Translations under genes and position numbers: made by a program | The notes under the pieces: model-generated | The model's input: the letters and a program-made list of their open reading frames with translations, nothing else | What the model was told of the DNA's origin: nothing | Database searches by the model: none | DNA from: Splendidivirga corallicola | GTDB taxonomy: Bacteria > Bacteroidota > Bacteroidia > Cytophagales > Cyclobacteriaceae | Assembly (NCBI GenBank): GCA_030442035.1 | Contig: JAUJEA010000003.1 | Location: 372,001-436,000, forward strand | Direction of reading: 5' to 3' | DNA: 64,000 nt | Shown here: positions 15,485 through 24,997 of the stretch, piece by piece | How the letters are laid out: every line of letters starts with the position of its first letter | Numbering within the stretch: the stretch's first letter is position 1

Positions 15485-16888
15485 TTAATCCATATATTCA
15501 TTTTTCAGGAAAGAGATTAGTTTATTCTTCTCAATTTCGCTGGCTACTGAGTCCTTTCCGATACTTTTATAGGTAAAGCCCGATGCGATAAGATCCTTGA
15601 TCAGACGGTTGTTAAGAATATTTTTACCATCATAAATATGTTTACCTCTCATTATTTTTAGGATCTTGATATTGAGATTTCTGAATTTCTCATGTTCATT
15701 GCCAATAACCAATCCATCAATAGCTTCAGAAACCATTTCATACTGCTCATGGTGCAGTGTGAATTTTCCCTCATAACAATTATTCTCATTAACGAAATTG
15801 GTTAATGCGCCGGCAACTGTATCGTAGATATGCACATGTGCCCCTCGATCCATTAGCTCTTTCGCGACCTGAACAGGCTTGGATTCCCTCAAATCATCGG
15901 TACGCGCTTTGAAACCAATACCCCAGACAATAAAGTTTTTCCCACTAAGATCCGATCCAAAGGTTTCAATAATTTTTTCAGTAAAGTAATTGGTGGTTTT
16001 ATCATTGACTTTGATAGTAGATTCAATGATTTCCAATGGGCTCTTAAAAAGTTGACCATACTCTGCGATAGCCATAGTATCCTTTGGAAAACAACTCCCA
16101 CCATAACCCATGCTGGCATTTAAAAATTTTCTGCCAATCCTGGTGTCTTTACCAACGCCATCCTGCACTTCCCGTACATTGGCACCTATCGAATCACAAA
16201 GCATTGCCAGAGAATTCATAAATGAGATCTTTGTAGCCAACAAAGCATTTGCAGCATATTTTGTAACCTCCGAACTTACCGTAGACATCGGACAAAGCGT
16301 AGCCTTTCCATGCAGATACAGAAAAAAATCAGTAACTCGATCCAGGGCGTCCTGGTCATCACAACCATACACAATTCTGTCCGGAGTCCTCAAATCTTCA
16401 ATGGCGGTTCCCTCAGCCAAAAACTCCGGGCAGGATCCAACAGATATTTTCACATCATTGACCCTGTTATTCTCAATGATCTCTTTAACCAAATAAGCCG
16501 TTCCGGGAGGTACTGTGCTTTTATTTAAAACAACACAGTCATTTTTAATATTCTTGGCTATTTGTTCGGCAGCAGCGCAAACGTACTTCAAATTAGCTCT
16601 TCCTTTTTCATTAGGCGGCGTTCCCACTGCTATAAATATTATCTCAGGATCTTCAAGGGCCTCCAAAATATCAGATGTTGCATGAATGTTCTCATGGTTC
16701 TCCTGAAGTAATTCGATCAAACCTTTTTCATGTATATGTAAAGAGTCAGATTTTTTTTCTATAACATCATTGATGCTTTGAACTTTTCTTGCATCAGGAT
16801 CATAAACTGTTACAGTATGGGTTCTAGCGAAATGCGCACCTGTTGGAACTCCAACATAACCTGCACCAAAAATCGTTACATTTGCCAT
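15485..16888 (-). CDS. ugd: UDP-glucose 6-dehydrogenase
   Basis: 467 residues. It oxidises UDP-glucose to UDP-glucuronate with two NAD+, for polysaccharide synthesis. The N-terminal Rossmann motif FGAGYVGVPTG, the STVPPGTA loop, FLAEGTAIEDLRTPDRIVYG and the catalytic cysteine motif GYGGSCFPKD (Cys ~266) are all present. A second Rossmann domain follows (FIVWGIGFKARTDDLRESKP). The text resembles the longer, eukaryote-like branch. A GDP-mannose or UDP-ManNAc dehydrogenase is less likely. No glycan cluster adjoins it. Confidence 0.88.
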   Translation of the reverse strand: MANVTIFGAGYVGVPTGAHFARTHTVTVYDPDARKVQSINDVIEKKSDSLHIHEKGLIELLQENHENIHATSDILEALEDPEIIFIAVGTPPNEKGRANLKYVCAAAEQIAKNIKNDCVVLNKSTVPPGTAYLVKEIIENNRVNDVKISVGSCPEFLAEGTAIEDLRTPDRIVYGCDDQDALDRVTDFFLYLHGKATLCPMSTVSSEVTKYAANALLATKISFMNSLAMLCDSIGANVREVQDGVGKDTRIGRKFLNASMGYGGSCFPKDTMAIAEYGQLFKSPLEIIESTIKVNDKTTNYFTEKIIETFGSDLSGKNFIVWGIGFKARTDDLRESKPVQVAKELMDRGAHVHIYDTVAGALTNFVNENNCYEGKFTLHHEQYEMVSEAIDGLVIGNEHEKFRNLNIKILKIMRGKHIYDGKNILNNRLIKDLIASGFTYKSIGKDSVASEIEKNKLISFLKNEYMD

Positions 16889-17254
16889 AGATACTTACGG
16901 TCTTTATTAGTTTCTTTTTTTATAAACTCTGTTCAATAGCCCCAGCAGCCTTGAGGAGATTACAAAAGTGTTATAAAAAAATTATATAATAAAATTTACT
17001 GAGAGATTGATCCAGACCGGTTTGTAACAAGCCACCTGGAAATGCATAAAATTTTGTTATTTATGTACTTACACGAATCATTCTTAACCCTTTCTTTAAA
17101 AACTGATAATATGTTACAATGCCGGTGTTGACTTGAAGTAGAATATTAAATCTTAACAAAAGATGTGAAAATGTCCTGTTTTTTATTTATTTAAAGTCTG
17201 ATTGTTGGATAAGGACAATTTTTTAGCCCTATAGTCTAATCTCTGGACCTTGTA
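16889..17254. other. 366-bp divergent intergenic region
   Basis: It lies between ugd and the PAS histidine kinase, which face away from each other. Very AT-rich; no gene and no convincing promoter box or repeat. Confidence 0.5.
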
Positions 17255-19777
17255 ATGAACGCTTTTTATAGAAAAACCTTAGGTGGGTCAAAAACTAAGG
17301 ATGTTTATATCGGCTTGCAAAAAAAAGTAAATTTTAGCAATGCGATTTCCACTATAGCCGGGGTTGCCATCTTCATTTTTTTCTTTGTACTATACTATTA
17401 TGACCTGTCAATCATAGCATGGGTGACACTTGTGCTTTCTATATTCCAGTTTATGGTCCCCATATTTAATAAGTTTCAATTATACGCTCTGGCCAGAGTC
17501 TGGATCATATTCATTCATAATGTTATCATTTTTGCTTACTCAACACTTTTTGGCCCTGATACCCACCTGTACATCTTTTATCTCATTACCCTTGTAAATC
17601 CCTTAATTTATTTTGAACTAAAGGAGTATCGATTAATTATCATCAGCTATGTTGTTTGGTTCCTGTTTGTAATATTGGACATTTACTTTCGAGTAACACC
17701 CTTCGGGACATTCGAGCTTTCAGGCAATACAACTAAAATCCTTAACCTGGCCGGCTTTCCTTTTGCTATCATATTTCTCATCTATAAATTTTATTTCCTG
17801 GTAAGGGAAAATTACCGCGCTTCAGTGGAAATCAATGAGACAAACAAGAATCTTGAAAATCTCATTGAAAACACCGAGGATGGTATTTTTTCTATAGATA
17901 AGAATTACAGACTTCTGGCCATAAATAATTCTTTCCTGCATGATTTGAGATTCTCCTCCGGTATAGAGGTCAAAAAAGGTGATAACATTTTAAAATATCT
18001 GAAAACACAAAATGAAAATTTTTGGAGTAATATTTTAGAAGATGTTATTGAAGGGAAACAGGTAAAACGCGAGTGGTCCTATAGTAACCGGGAAGATCAA
18101 TCGAAGGTGAAGGAAATCCATACCTATCCTATTACGTGTAATGAAGGGAATGTTAAAGGGGCGACTGTTTACAGCAGAGACATTACACAACGTGCAACTG
18201 CTCAAAATTCATTAAAAGATCTTCAGGCTAAATATGAACGAGCTGTAAAAGCCTCGCAGAGTGGGCTTTGGGAATTTGATGTCGTGAATGAAACCATTTT
18301 TGTATCAAATACCTTCATGGAAATGCTCGGTATAGATGTTGCTCCGGATCAAAGAGATTTTGAGTTTTGGAAAAAGCGCATGTATCCGGAGGATCTTGAA
18401 AACTTTATCGAGGCATTTTACGATCACCTGGAAAAAAGTATTCCTTTTAATATTGAATGCAGAATTTTCAGTGAGCGGGATCAATGTCACAAATGGTTCA
18501 GGTCTAAAGGCGAAGCCAGCAGGGATAAAAATGGAAAGCCTTTGTTATTTTCGGGTTCAATCATCGACATTACCTCTCAAAAAGAGGCACAGGAATCGTT
18601 GAAGGAAAGTAAACACCTTCTCGAATCAATCAATAGAAATATTAAAGAGGGGCTCTATAGAAGTCATATGAAAAAGGGCCTTGTCTATGTCAATGATACT
18701 TTTGTTGAGTTATTTGGATATTGCTCAAAAGAAGAAATTCTTAAAATTAAAACAGATACGCTGTTTGCTGACCCTTCCGAAAGAGCTGAGCTATTCGAAA
18801 GAATATTTAAAGAGAAAGCATATAACGTTGAGATCCGGTTTAGAAAAAAAGATGGCTCCACATTTTGGGGCTTGCTCACTGCAATCATCACCAGTGATGA
18901 CAATGACAATATATTCTTTGACGGAGCTATCCGGGATATTACTGAGTTAAGAGAAGTACAGGATAATCTCAAAAAATTGAATATTGAGCTTCTTACCAGA
19001 AATAAGGAGCTTTCAAATCACAAGGAGAAACTCAATGCTTATAATAAAGAGTTGCAGAGTAATAAAATTTCCCTGGAAAAAACACTTCAGGAGCTTTCAG
19101 ACAAGAATTTCGAATTAGATCAATTTGTTTATAAAACATCGCATGACCTGAGAGCTCCCTTAAGATCTATCCTGGGGCTTGTCAATATCATGAAGTCCGA
19201 AGAAAGTATCGAAAATCTCCAGGAGTACATTCAAAGAATCGAAACCAGTATTTACAAATTGGATGATTTTGTGAAATCCACATTGAATTATGCCAAGGCC
19301 AATCGATCGGAACTGGATTTTGAGATAATTGATTTTAATTGCCTCATCCAAAGTTGTCTTACAGATCTGGAGTACCAGGACAACTATGAGAGGATGCAAG
19401 TTCAGGTTGAAGTTGAGGAAAATGATGAGATCTTCAAGTCGGATTACCTACGTCTCCATATCATTTTTAGCAATATTATTTCCAATGCTTTTAAATATAT
19501 GGATGTTAAGATTAAGGATAATTTCTTAAAAATTAATATCACAATCAAAGAAGGAAATGCCAGTATTAGCTTTAAGGACAATGGTATAGGTATTGAAAAG
19601 GCCTATCTGGAGAAAGTATTCCAGATGTTTTATCGGGCAAATGAGCGTTCTGAGGGTTCGGGACTTGGGCTTTACATTGTAAAACAATCGGTGGAGAAAC
19701 TGGGAGGAATAATAAAAATTGAAAGTCAGCCCCGGATAGGTACTGACATTGATATAAGAATCCCTACACACAAATAA
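17255..19777 (+). CDS. membrane PAS-domain sensor histidine kinase
   Basis: 840 residues. Six hydrophobic segments (~28-190) form an N-terminal membrane sensor. Three PAS regions follow (~203-310, ~320-440, ~450-570), the latter two ending in PAC-like GSIIDIT and GAIRDIT. A coiled coil (~570-620) leads to a HisKA domain with the phospho-acceptor at His630 (YKTSHDLRAPL). The ATPase has an N box (IFSNIISNAFKY), G1 (DNGIGI) and G2 (GSGLGLYIV). No receiver domain or adjacent response regulator is seen, so it is an orphan kinase. Signal unknown. Confidence 0.93.
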   Translation: MNAFYRKTLGGSKTKDVYIGLQKKVNFSNAISTIAGVAIFIFFFVLYYYDLSIIAWVTLVLSIFQFMVPIFNKFQLYALARVWIIFIHNVIIFAYSTLFGPDTHLYIFYLITLVNPLIYFELKEYRLIIISYVVWFLFVILDIYFRVTPFGTFELSGNTTKILNLAGFPFAIIFLIYKFYFLVRENYRASVEINETNKNLENLIENTEDGIFSIDKNYRLLAINNSFLHDLRFSSGIEVKKGDNILKYLKTQNENFWSNILEDVIEGKQVKREWSYSNREDQSKVKEIHTYPITCNEGNVKGATVYSRDITQRATAQNSLKDLQAKYERAVKASQSGLWEFDVVNETIFVSNTFMEMLGIDVAPDQRDFEFWKKRMYPEDLENFIEAFYDHLEKSIPFNIECRIFSERDQCHKWFRSKGEASRDKNGKPLLFSGSIIDITSQKEAQESLKESKHLLESINRNIKEGLYRSHMKKGLVYVNDTFVELFGYCSKEEILKIKTDTLFADPSERAELFERIFKEKAYNVEIRFRKKDGSTFWGLLTAIITSDDNDNIFFDGAIRDITELREVQDNLKKLNIELLTRNKELSNHKEKLNAYNKELQSNKISLEKTLQELSDKNFELDQFVYKTSHDLRAPLRSILGLVNIMKSEESIENLQEYIQRIETSIYKLDDFVKSTLNYAKANRSELDFEIIDFNCLIQSCLTDLEYQDNYERMQVQVEVEENDEIFKSDYLRLHIIFSNIISNAFKYMDVKIKDNFLKINITIKEGNASISFKDNGIGIEKAYLEKVFQMFYRANERSEGSGLGLYIVKQSVEKLGGIIKIESQPRIGTDIDIRIPTHK

Positions 19778-19847
19778 AAAATCATAAACATTTCCTCGCC
19801 CCGCTAATAACAGAAATTAGCTATATTGCGTTCTCAGTTAAAATCGA

Positions 19848-19884
19848 AATAGATGCCCTTTTTCAGACTTTTTGGGCATCTATT
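19848..19884 (+). other. hairpin ahead of the K+ channel gene
   Basis: A perfect 11-bp stem (19848-19858 AATAGATGCCC with 19874-19884) and a 15-nt T-rich loop. It could end the kinase transcript or be a 5' leader structure of the channel gene 25 bp downstream. No T-run directly follows. Confidence 0.4.
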
Positions 19885-19909
19885 AAAAGCTAATTTTTGA
19901 GTTTTGGAA

Positions 19910-20914
19910 ATGCGAAAGAGCCTTAAACGTTTAATTAAGGCTGGTATATTACTGATCCTAAGTATCGCTGCAGGTATATTCGGATACATGGGTCTTGAGG
20001 GTTATAGTTTGCAGGACGCCATGTACATGACCGTTGTGACAATCTCTACTGTAGGTTTTCAGGAAGTTCATCCTTTGTCCGGAGCTGGAAAGATATTTAC
20101 CACTATTTATATCATTTTTAATCTTGGAATTTTTGCGTATGTTATTTCTATATTTACTACCTATCTGTTTGAAGGTGAATTACAACAAATATTCAAGGAA
20201 TTTTTACAGGGACGAGAAGTGAAAAATTTAAAAGACCATGTCATTGTTTGCGGTTATGGGAGAAATGGCAAAAAGACCTGTGAAGAGCTTATCAATGGTA
20301 AACTGAATTTTGTGGTTATCGAAAGAAATGAGGAGATACCAAGACATTTGCCGGATTATCTGAAATCCAGGTTCCTGATAGGCAATGCCACTTTGGATGA
20401 TGCGCTCCATGCTGCCGGAATTGAAAGAGCCTCGGCTATTATAACAACGCTTCCGAATGACGCCGATAATGTATTTATCTCATTAACCGCCAGAGAACTT
20501 AATCCCAAAGTAAATATCATTGCAAGGGCCTCTGAAGAAAATACCGAAAAGAAACTCTACAGGGCCGGAGCTTCTCATGTAGTAATGCCCGACACACTCG
20601 GAGGACTTCATATGGCCCATCTTGTGACCAAGCCATTTGTAATCGAATTCCTTGAACTGTTGAGCGGTGTGGGAGAAACCAAGCTTATGCTCGAAGAATT
20701 CTCATTTGAATGCTTGAATAGCACATATAGAAACAAAACCATTAGGGAGCTTGATGTGAGGAATGAGACAGGTGTGACGATTGTTGGGTTTAAAGACAAC
20801 CGGCAAGGCTTTAAATTTAACCCTGATCCGAATACCAAGATTGGTGAAAATGATGTCCTTATTGTCCTTGGGATTGAGGAGGATATCGAAAAATTCAAAA
20901 AGCGCTATTCCTAA
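19910..20914 (+). CDS. two-TM potassium channel with RCK/TrkA domain
   Basis: 334 residues from the ATG at 19910; a TTG lies two codons earlier. The layout is TM1 (~8-26), pore helix with selectivity filter STVGFQEV (~49-54), TM2 (~64-85), then a cytoplasmic RCK_N Rossmann domain (VIVCGYGRNGKK) and RCK_C (~250-334). The order is that of MthK-type K+ channels gated by ligands on the RCK ring. The filter reads TVGFQE instead of TVGYGD, so selectivity or conductance may differ. It stands next to a histidine kinase but with its own leader. Confidence 0.9.
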   Translation: MRKSLKRLIKAGILLILSIAAGIFGYMGLEGYSLQDAMYMTVVTISTVGFQEVHPLSGAGKIFTTIYIIFNLGIFAYVISIFTTYLFEGELQQIFKEFLQGREVKNLKDHVIVCGYGRNGKKTCEELINGKLNFVVIERNEEIPRHLPDYLKSRFLIGNATLDDALHAAGIERASAIITTLPNDADNVFISLTARELNPKVNIIARASEENTEKKLYRAGASHVVMPDTLGGLHMAHLVTKPFVIEFLELLSGVGETKLMLEEFSFECLNSTYRNKTIRELDVRNETGVTIVGFKDNRQGFKFNPDPNTKIGENDVLIVLGIEEDIEKFKKRYS

Positions 20915-20941
20915 GGTTTACATTCCGGCGTTGACTTTAAA

Positions 20942-21934
20942 TTGAATAGAAATTTGAAAAAAACAAATACACTTAATTTGTTCATTTTATTAGCCTTTCT
21001 CTTTTTATCGTGCAATACAAAAGAAAAAGAAGTATTACAGTTTACAACAAATTCTGAAGTAGATGTACCGGATGAGCCATTTATGGTGGTGTTGGGAATT
21101 GCCCAGGATGCTGGCTATCCACAGGCAGGCTGCCAGAAAGCGTGCTGTGAATTAGTCTATCAGGGCAAAAACAAAGCTAAACTCGTTTCTTGCATAGCAG
21201 TTGTTGACCCTATTTCTAACGAGAAATGGATCTTCGACGCAACTCCGGATTTTAAGGAACAGTTACACGCCTTGGATGAGATAAGTCCGGATCGTTCGGC
21301 TGAGATTTCAGGTATATTTCTGACCCATGGCCACATAGGGCACTATACCGGTTTAATGCATTTGGGGAGAGAGGTAATGGGAGCCGAGAACATTCCAGTT
21401 TATGCCATGCCCAGAATGGCCTCATTCCTTAGTGGCAATGGTCCCTGGAGTCAATTAGTCAATCTTAATAACATTGAAATTAAATCTCTCAAGGCAGATT
21501 CAAGCATAGTGTTAAATGAACGCATTTCAGTGACAGCGTTCCTGGTTCCTCATAGAGATGAATTCACGGAAACTGTTGGATACAAGATACAAGGGCCTGG
21601 TAAAAGTTTTATTTTTATCCCCGATATTGACAAATGGGGAAAATGGGAACGAGATATCAACGCGTTAATCGAGAACACTGATTATGCCTTTTTGGATGGA
21701 AGTTTTTTTGAGAATGGTGAAATACCAGGAAGGGATATGAATGAAATCCCACATCCATTTATTGCGGAGAGTATTGAGCGATTTGGAAGCCTTCTTCCTG
21801 AGGATAAGGGAAAAGTGCACTTTATCCATTTTAATCATACCAATCCGGTATTAATTGAGGGAAGTGAGGCCCGGAAAAAAGTCATTCAGCGTGGGTTCAA
21901 GATAGCCAGGGAAATGCAGGTTATCCCTCTGTAG
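20942..21934 (+). CDS. PqqB-like metallo-beta-lactamase-fold lipoprotein
   Basis: 330 residues from TTG 20942. A second TTG at 20954 would give a more typical signal start (MKKTN), and no ATG is available. The lipobox FLFLSC predicts lipidation. The mature protein follows the PqqB layout: VVLGIAQDAGYPQAGC at the start of the fold, then FLTHGHIGHYTGLMHLG where classic enzymes have HxHxDH, and FIHFNHTNP near the end. The Asp of the metal motif is Gly. No other PQQ synthesis gene is nearby, so the role is probably a separate exported hydrolase. Confidence 0.78.
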   Translation: MNRNLKKTNTLNLFILLAFLFLSCNTKEKEVLQFTTNSEVDVPDEPFMVVLGIAQDAGYPQAGCQKACCELVYQGKNKAKLVSCIAVVDPISNEKWIFDATPDFKEQLHALDEISPDRSAEISGIFLTHGHIGHYTGLMHLGREVMGAENIPVYAMPRMASFLSGNGPWSQLVNLNNIEIKSLKADSSIVLNERISVTAFLVPHRDEFTETVGYKIQGPGKSFIFIPDIDKWGKWERDINALIENTDYAFLDGSFFENGEIPGRDMNEIPHPFIAESIERFGSLLPEDKGKVHFIHFNHTNPVLIEGSEARKKVIQRGFKIAREMQVIPL

Positions 21935-21973
21935 TATTGATCAACAAAAGAAACCTGAAAGGGATAACAGATG

Positions 21974-22864
21974 TCAACGATCCATTTCCGAAAGTATCTC
22001 ACGAAGCGCCTGGTTAAATTCATCAGGCTTCTCAACCATCGGGTAGTGACCTACTGAATCGATCAGCTTGATGCCATAACCTTTTTTACAATGCTTAGCT
22101 AAGGCCATCGTATCCGTAGGCAATTCCTTGCTGGCTATCAAATATAAAGGTATATGTAGTTGCTCAAGCCGACTATCTTCCTGTTCATAAATGGGAAGAA
22201 GATTTTCCAAAATGCTCAGTGAAATAGCAGGGTTTGCTTTTTGTATATCCTTGATTACCCTTTTTACAATGATACTATCCGATTCCGGGACAAAAAGTGC
22301 ATTTTTTGCGAACTGCTCAGCCATACCCTGATAATCTGATTTGAATCCTTCTATAAATTCATTAAATCCTCTTTTGAATTCATCATCCATCTCAAAATCA
22401 ACTTCCTTAAAGTTATCTATCCCAATCAATCCAATTACTTTATCGGGCAATTCCAATGCGGTTTTAAGAACAACATCTCCGCCCATAGAATGGCCGATCA
22501 ATATAATATTATTGAGTTTTTGCTCTTTAATAATCTCGATAAGGTCATTACTAAAGTTTTGAACTGTCCAATCTTTTCTGTTGGTTCCGGACTTCCCGTG
22601 TCCGGCAAGATCGACTGCCACAATCTTATATTGGTTTTTGAAATGAGGAAGTTGATTGTCCCAGTAGGTCTGGTCTATACACCAGCCGTGAACGAACATC
22701 AGGGTTGTATCACTTTCACCATAAACATTATAATGAATAACCATTTCTTCTGAAACTCCATTTTTTGAAGCTTCCTGAGTGGTTCTTTTGTTATCACAGG
22801 CATGGATCAAAGTGAGAAATAATATTGAAATTGTCGTGTGCTGAAATTGGAGTCGGGTTAGCAT
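21974..22864 (-). CDS. alpha/beta-hydrolase lipoprotein
   Basis: 296 residues. A lipobox at LIHAC (Cys23) suggests lipid anchoring. The fold motifs are in order: oxyanion loop FVHGWCIDQTYW, AVDLAGHGKS, nucleophile elbow GHSMGG, acidic residue near the C-terminal third and the last His in SVGHYPMVEKP. Substrate unknown; family members include esterases, lipases and haloperoxidase-like enzymes. It is convergent with the PqqB-like gene. Confidence 0.87.
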   Translation of the reverse strand: MLTRLQFQHTTISILFLTLIHACDNKRTTQEASKNGVSEEMVIHYNVYGESDTTLMFVHGWCIDQTYWDNQLPHFKNQYKIVAVDLAGHGKSGTNRKDWTVQNFSNDLIEIIKEQKLNNIILIGHSMGGDVVLKTALELPDKVIGLIGIDNFKEVDFEMDDEFKRGFNEFIEGFKSDYQGMAEQFAKNALFVPESDSIIVKRVIKDIQKANPAISLSILENLLPIYEQEDSRLEQLHIPLYLIASKELPTDTMALAKHCKKGYGIKLIDSVGHYPMVEKPDEFNQALREILSEMDR

Positions 22865-23018
22865 TTTCCGGATTTAAATATGAATTGGTCGATAATTAAA
22901 AATAATAAAAATGCTCATTGAAAAATAGTGATCCGTACTACAATTTAAAGTAAGATGAGGTGTTAGGCAGCTAAATTAAAATCACATCTTTGGAAGTTAA
23001 AAAGAATTCCTCTATACT

Positions 23019-23885
23019 CTAGATCTTAGAGCCCCTTACAATTCTGTCCTTACGCTGCATGTCCCGAACAACCAAAACATCTTTAAAGCCATCTTGCTCC
23101 ATCAGATGTTTAACTTCATTTCCAAAAGCTTCATTGATCTCAAAGTAAAGCTTACCGTTTTTTTTCAAATTTTTCCGAGCATGCTTTGAGATAGATCTGT
23201 AAAAGACCAACGGGTCATCGTCCTTGACAAAAAGAGCCAAATGAGGTTCATAATCCAGGACATTCCTGGACATCATTGATTTCTCGGACTCTCGAACATA
23301 GGGAGGATTGCTTACAATGATGTCAAGATCCTTTACGGGAAGCTGACTATTCAGAATATTGCACTGGTAGAATATAACCGCTGATTGAAGTGCTACGGCA
23401 TTTTTTTCTGCTAGCAGAATACAATCCTCACTAACATCCAATCCGTATACTTCTGCGTTTAGGATCTCTTCTTTTATGGTTATTGGAATGCACCCTGTGC
23501 CGGTACCTATGTCAAGAATCTTAGGGCTTCTTTCAACACATTCCCTGATCACAAGATCTACAAGTTCTTCCGTCTCTGGCCTAGGGATTAATGCTTTTTG
23601 GTCTACATAAAAAGTTCTTCCATAAAATTCGGTCCTGCCCAAAATATATTGAATGGGTTCCTGACGTTTTAATGCGAAAATAATGTTCTCCAGTTCAATT
23701 GATTTTAGACCAACCTCTTCAACCATTTTATCCACCACAACATCTGTCCGGTTCAATTCCCACACATATTCCAAAATCAGATAAACAATACTGTCAATTT
23801 CCCTTTCAGGGACAATACCATCAAGTTCTTTGAAGATATAATGGTACAATTGTTTGGAAGATGATGGTATTTCAGCTTGAGCCAT
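23019..23885 (-). CDS. prmC: release-factor glutamine N5-methyltransferase PrmC
   Basis: 288 residues. It methylates the GGQ glutamine of peptide-chain release factors. The N-terminal helical substrate-binding domain (1-100) includes EPIQYILGRTEFYGR. The SAM motif is LDIGTGTGCIPI and the catalytic NPPY motif is SNPPYVRE (~193). It is divergent from ribD across 74 bp that hold a promoter box for each gene. Confidence 0.95.
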   Translation of the reverse strand: MAQAEIPSSSKQLYHYIFKELDGIVPEREIDSIVYLILEYVWELNRTDVVVDKMVEEVGLKSIELENIIFALKRQEPIQYILGRTEFYGRTFYVDQKALIPRPETEELVDLVIRECVERSPKILDIGTGTGCIPITIKEEILNAEVYGLDVSEDCILLAEKNAVALQSAVIFYQCNILNSQLPVKDLDIIVSNPPYVRESEKSMMSRNVLDYEPHLALFVKDDDPLVFYRSISKHARKNLKKNGKLYFEINEAFGNEVKHLMEQDGFKDVLVVRDMQRKDRIVRGSKI

Positions 23886-23904
23886 GTTTGGAATAATGAA
23901 TATG

Positions 23905-23912
23905 CAAAGCTA
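23905..23912 (-). promoter_or_regulatory. prmC -7 box TAGCTTTG
   Basis: On the minus strand, TAGCTTTGC lies 19 bp upstream of the prmC ATG and matches TAnnTTTG exactly. Confidence 0.6.
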
Positions 23913-23934
23913 ATCCCAATCTATAAATAATTAT

Positions 23935-23942
23935 TAATTTTG
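23935..23942 (+). promoter_or_regulatory. ribD -7 box TAATTTTG
   Basis: It matches TAnnTTTG exactly and lies 17 bp upstream of the ribD ATG, implying a very short 5' leader and no room for an FMN riboswitch. Confidence 0.6.
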
Positions 23943-23959
23943 CGCAGTTTAGAAGCGGT

Positions 23960-24988
23960 ATGACCCGAGAAGAACTATATATGCTAAGAGCTATAGAGCT
24001 CGCAGAGAATGCCAGAGGAAGTGTAAATCCTAATCCTATGGTGGGATGTGTTATTGTTCATGATAATAAGATCATTGGAGAAGGCTGGCATCAGGAATAT
24101 GGTAAAGCCCATGCTGAAGTAAATGCTATACTAAGTGTGAAGGATAAAACCTTGCTAGCCAACAGTGAGGTATTTGTCAGCCTCGAACCCTGTGTTCATC
24201 ATGGAAAAACACCTCCCTGTACCGATCTCCTGATCAAGGAAAAGGTAAAGAAAGTTTATATAGCCAATATCGATCCCAATCCTAAGGTACAGGGCAAAGG
24301 CATTCAAAAACTAAGAGATCATCGGGTTGAGGTTGTAACGGGAGTATTGCATGATGAAGGGAGACAATTGAATCGCAGGTTCTTTACTTTTTGGGAGAAA
24401 CAAAAGCCATATATCATCTTAAAGTGGGCAGAAACCCAAGACGGATTTATAGCCCGTAGCAACTACGATTCCAAATGGATTAGCAGTGTGCCTTCCAGAA
24501 AATTGGTCCATAAATGGAGGGCTGAAGAAGATGCGATCTTGGTGGGAACCAACACCGCTCAGCATGATGATCCCAAATTGAATGTCAGAGATTGGCAGGG
24601 AAAAGATCCCATTAGAATAGTAATAGACAAAAGCTTAAGGCTCAAACAAAGTCTAAACCTCTTTGATCAGAATCAAAAAACGATCTGTTATAATCTTTTA
24701 AAAGAGGAAGAAAAGAACAACCTGGTTTATGTCAAACTAAATGAGGCTGATTTTCTTGAAAGTATGATACAAGATTTGTATCAAAGAAAAGTAATGTCCG
24801 TTATTGTTGAAGGTGGAGCAAGTTTGATTTCAGCGTTCATTAAATTAAACTTCTGGGATGAAGCACGCGTATTCATCTCAAAAAAGACATTTGGTGAAGG
24901 GATCGCCGCTCCCGTTTTGAATGGTGAGATTTCAGGGGAAGAAAAGATTGAAGATGATCTCTTAAGACTTTATGTTAAAACAAGCTAA
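23960..24988 (+). CDS. ribD: bifunctional riboflavin biosynthesis deaminase/reductase RibD
   Basis: 342 residues. The N-terminal cytidine-deaminase-like domain (1-145) has the zinc motif HAEVNAI and PCVHHGKTPPC. The C-terminal reductase domain (~150-342) has ILKWAETQDGFIA and the NADPH-binding VEGGASLISAF. It carries out the second and third steps of riboflavin synthesis from GTP. The following gene starts 9 bp later, suggesting co-transcription. Confidence 0.95.
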   Translation: MTREELYMLRAIELAENARGSVNPNPMVGCVIVHDNKIIGEGWHQEYGKAHAEVNAILSVKDKTLLANSEVFVSLEPCVHHGKTPPCTDLLIKEKVKKVYIANIDPNPKVQGKGIQKLRDHRVEVVTGVLHDEGRQLNRRFFTFWEKQKPYIILKWAETQDGFIARSNYDSKWISSVPSRKLVHKWRAEEDAILVGTNTAQHDDPKLNVRDWQGKDPIRIVIDKSLRLKQSLNLFDQNQKTICYNLLKEEEKNNLVYVKLNEADFLESMIQDLYQRKVMSVIVEGGASLISAFIKLNFWDEARVFISKKTFGEGIAAPVLNGEISGEEKIEDDLLRLYVKTS

Positions 24989-24997
24989 TTAATTGCC

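Noticed and set aside
23943-23959. FMN riboswitch ahead of ribD
   Set aside because: The leader between promoter box and ATG is too short for an RFN element and none of its motifs is present.
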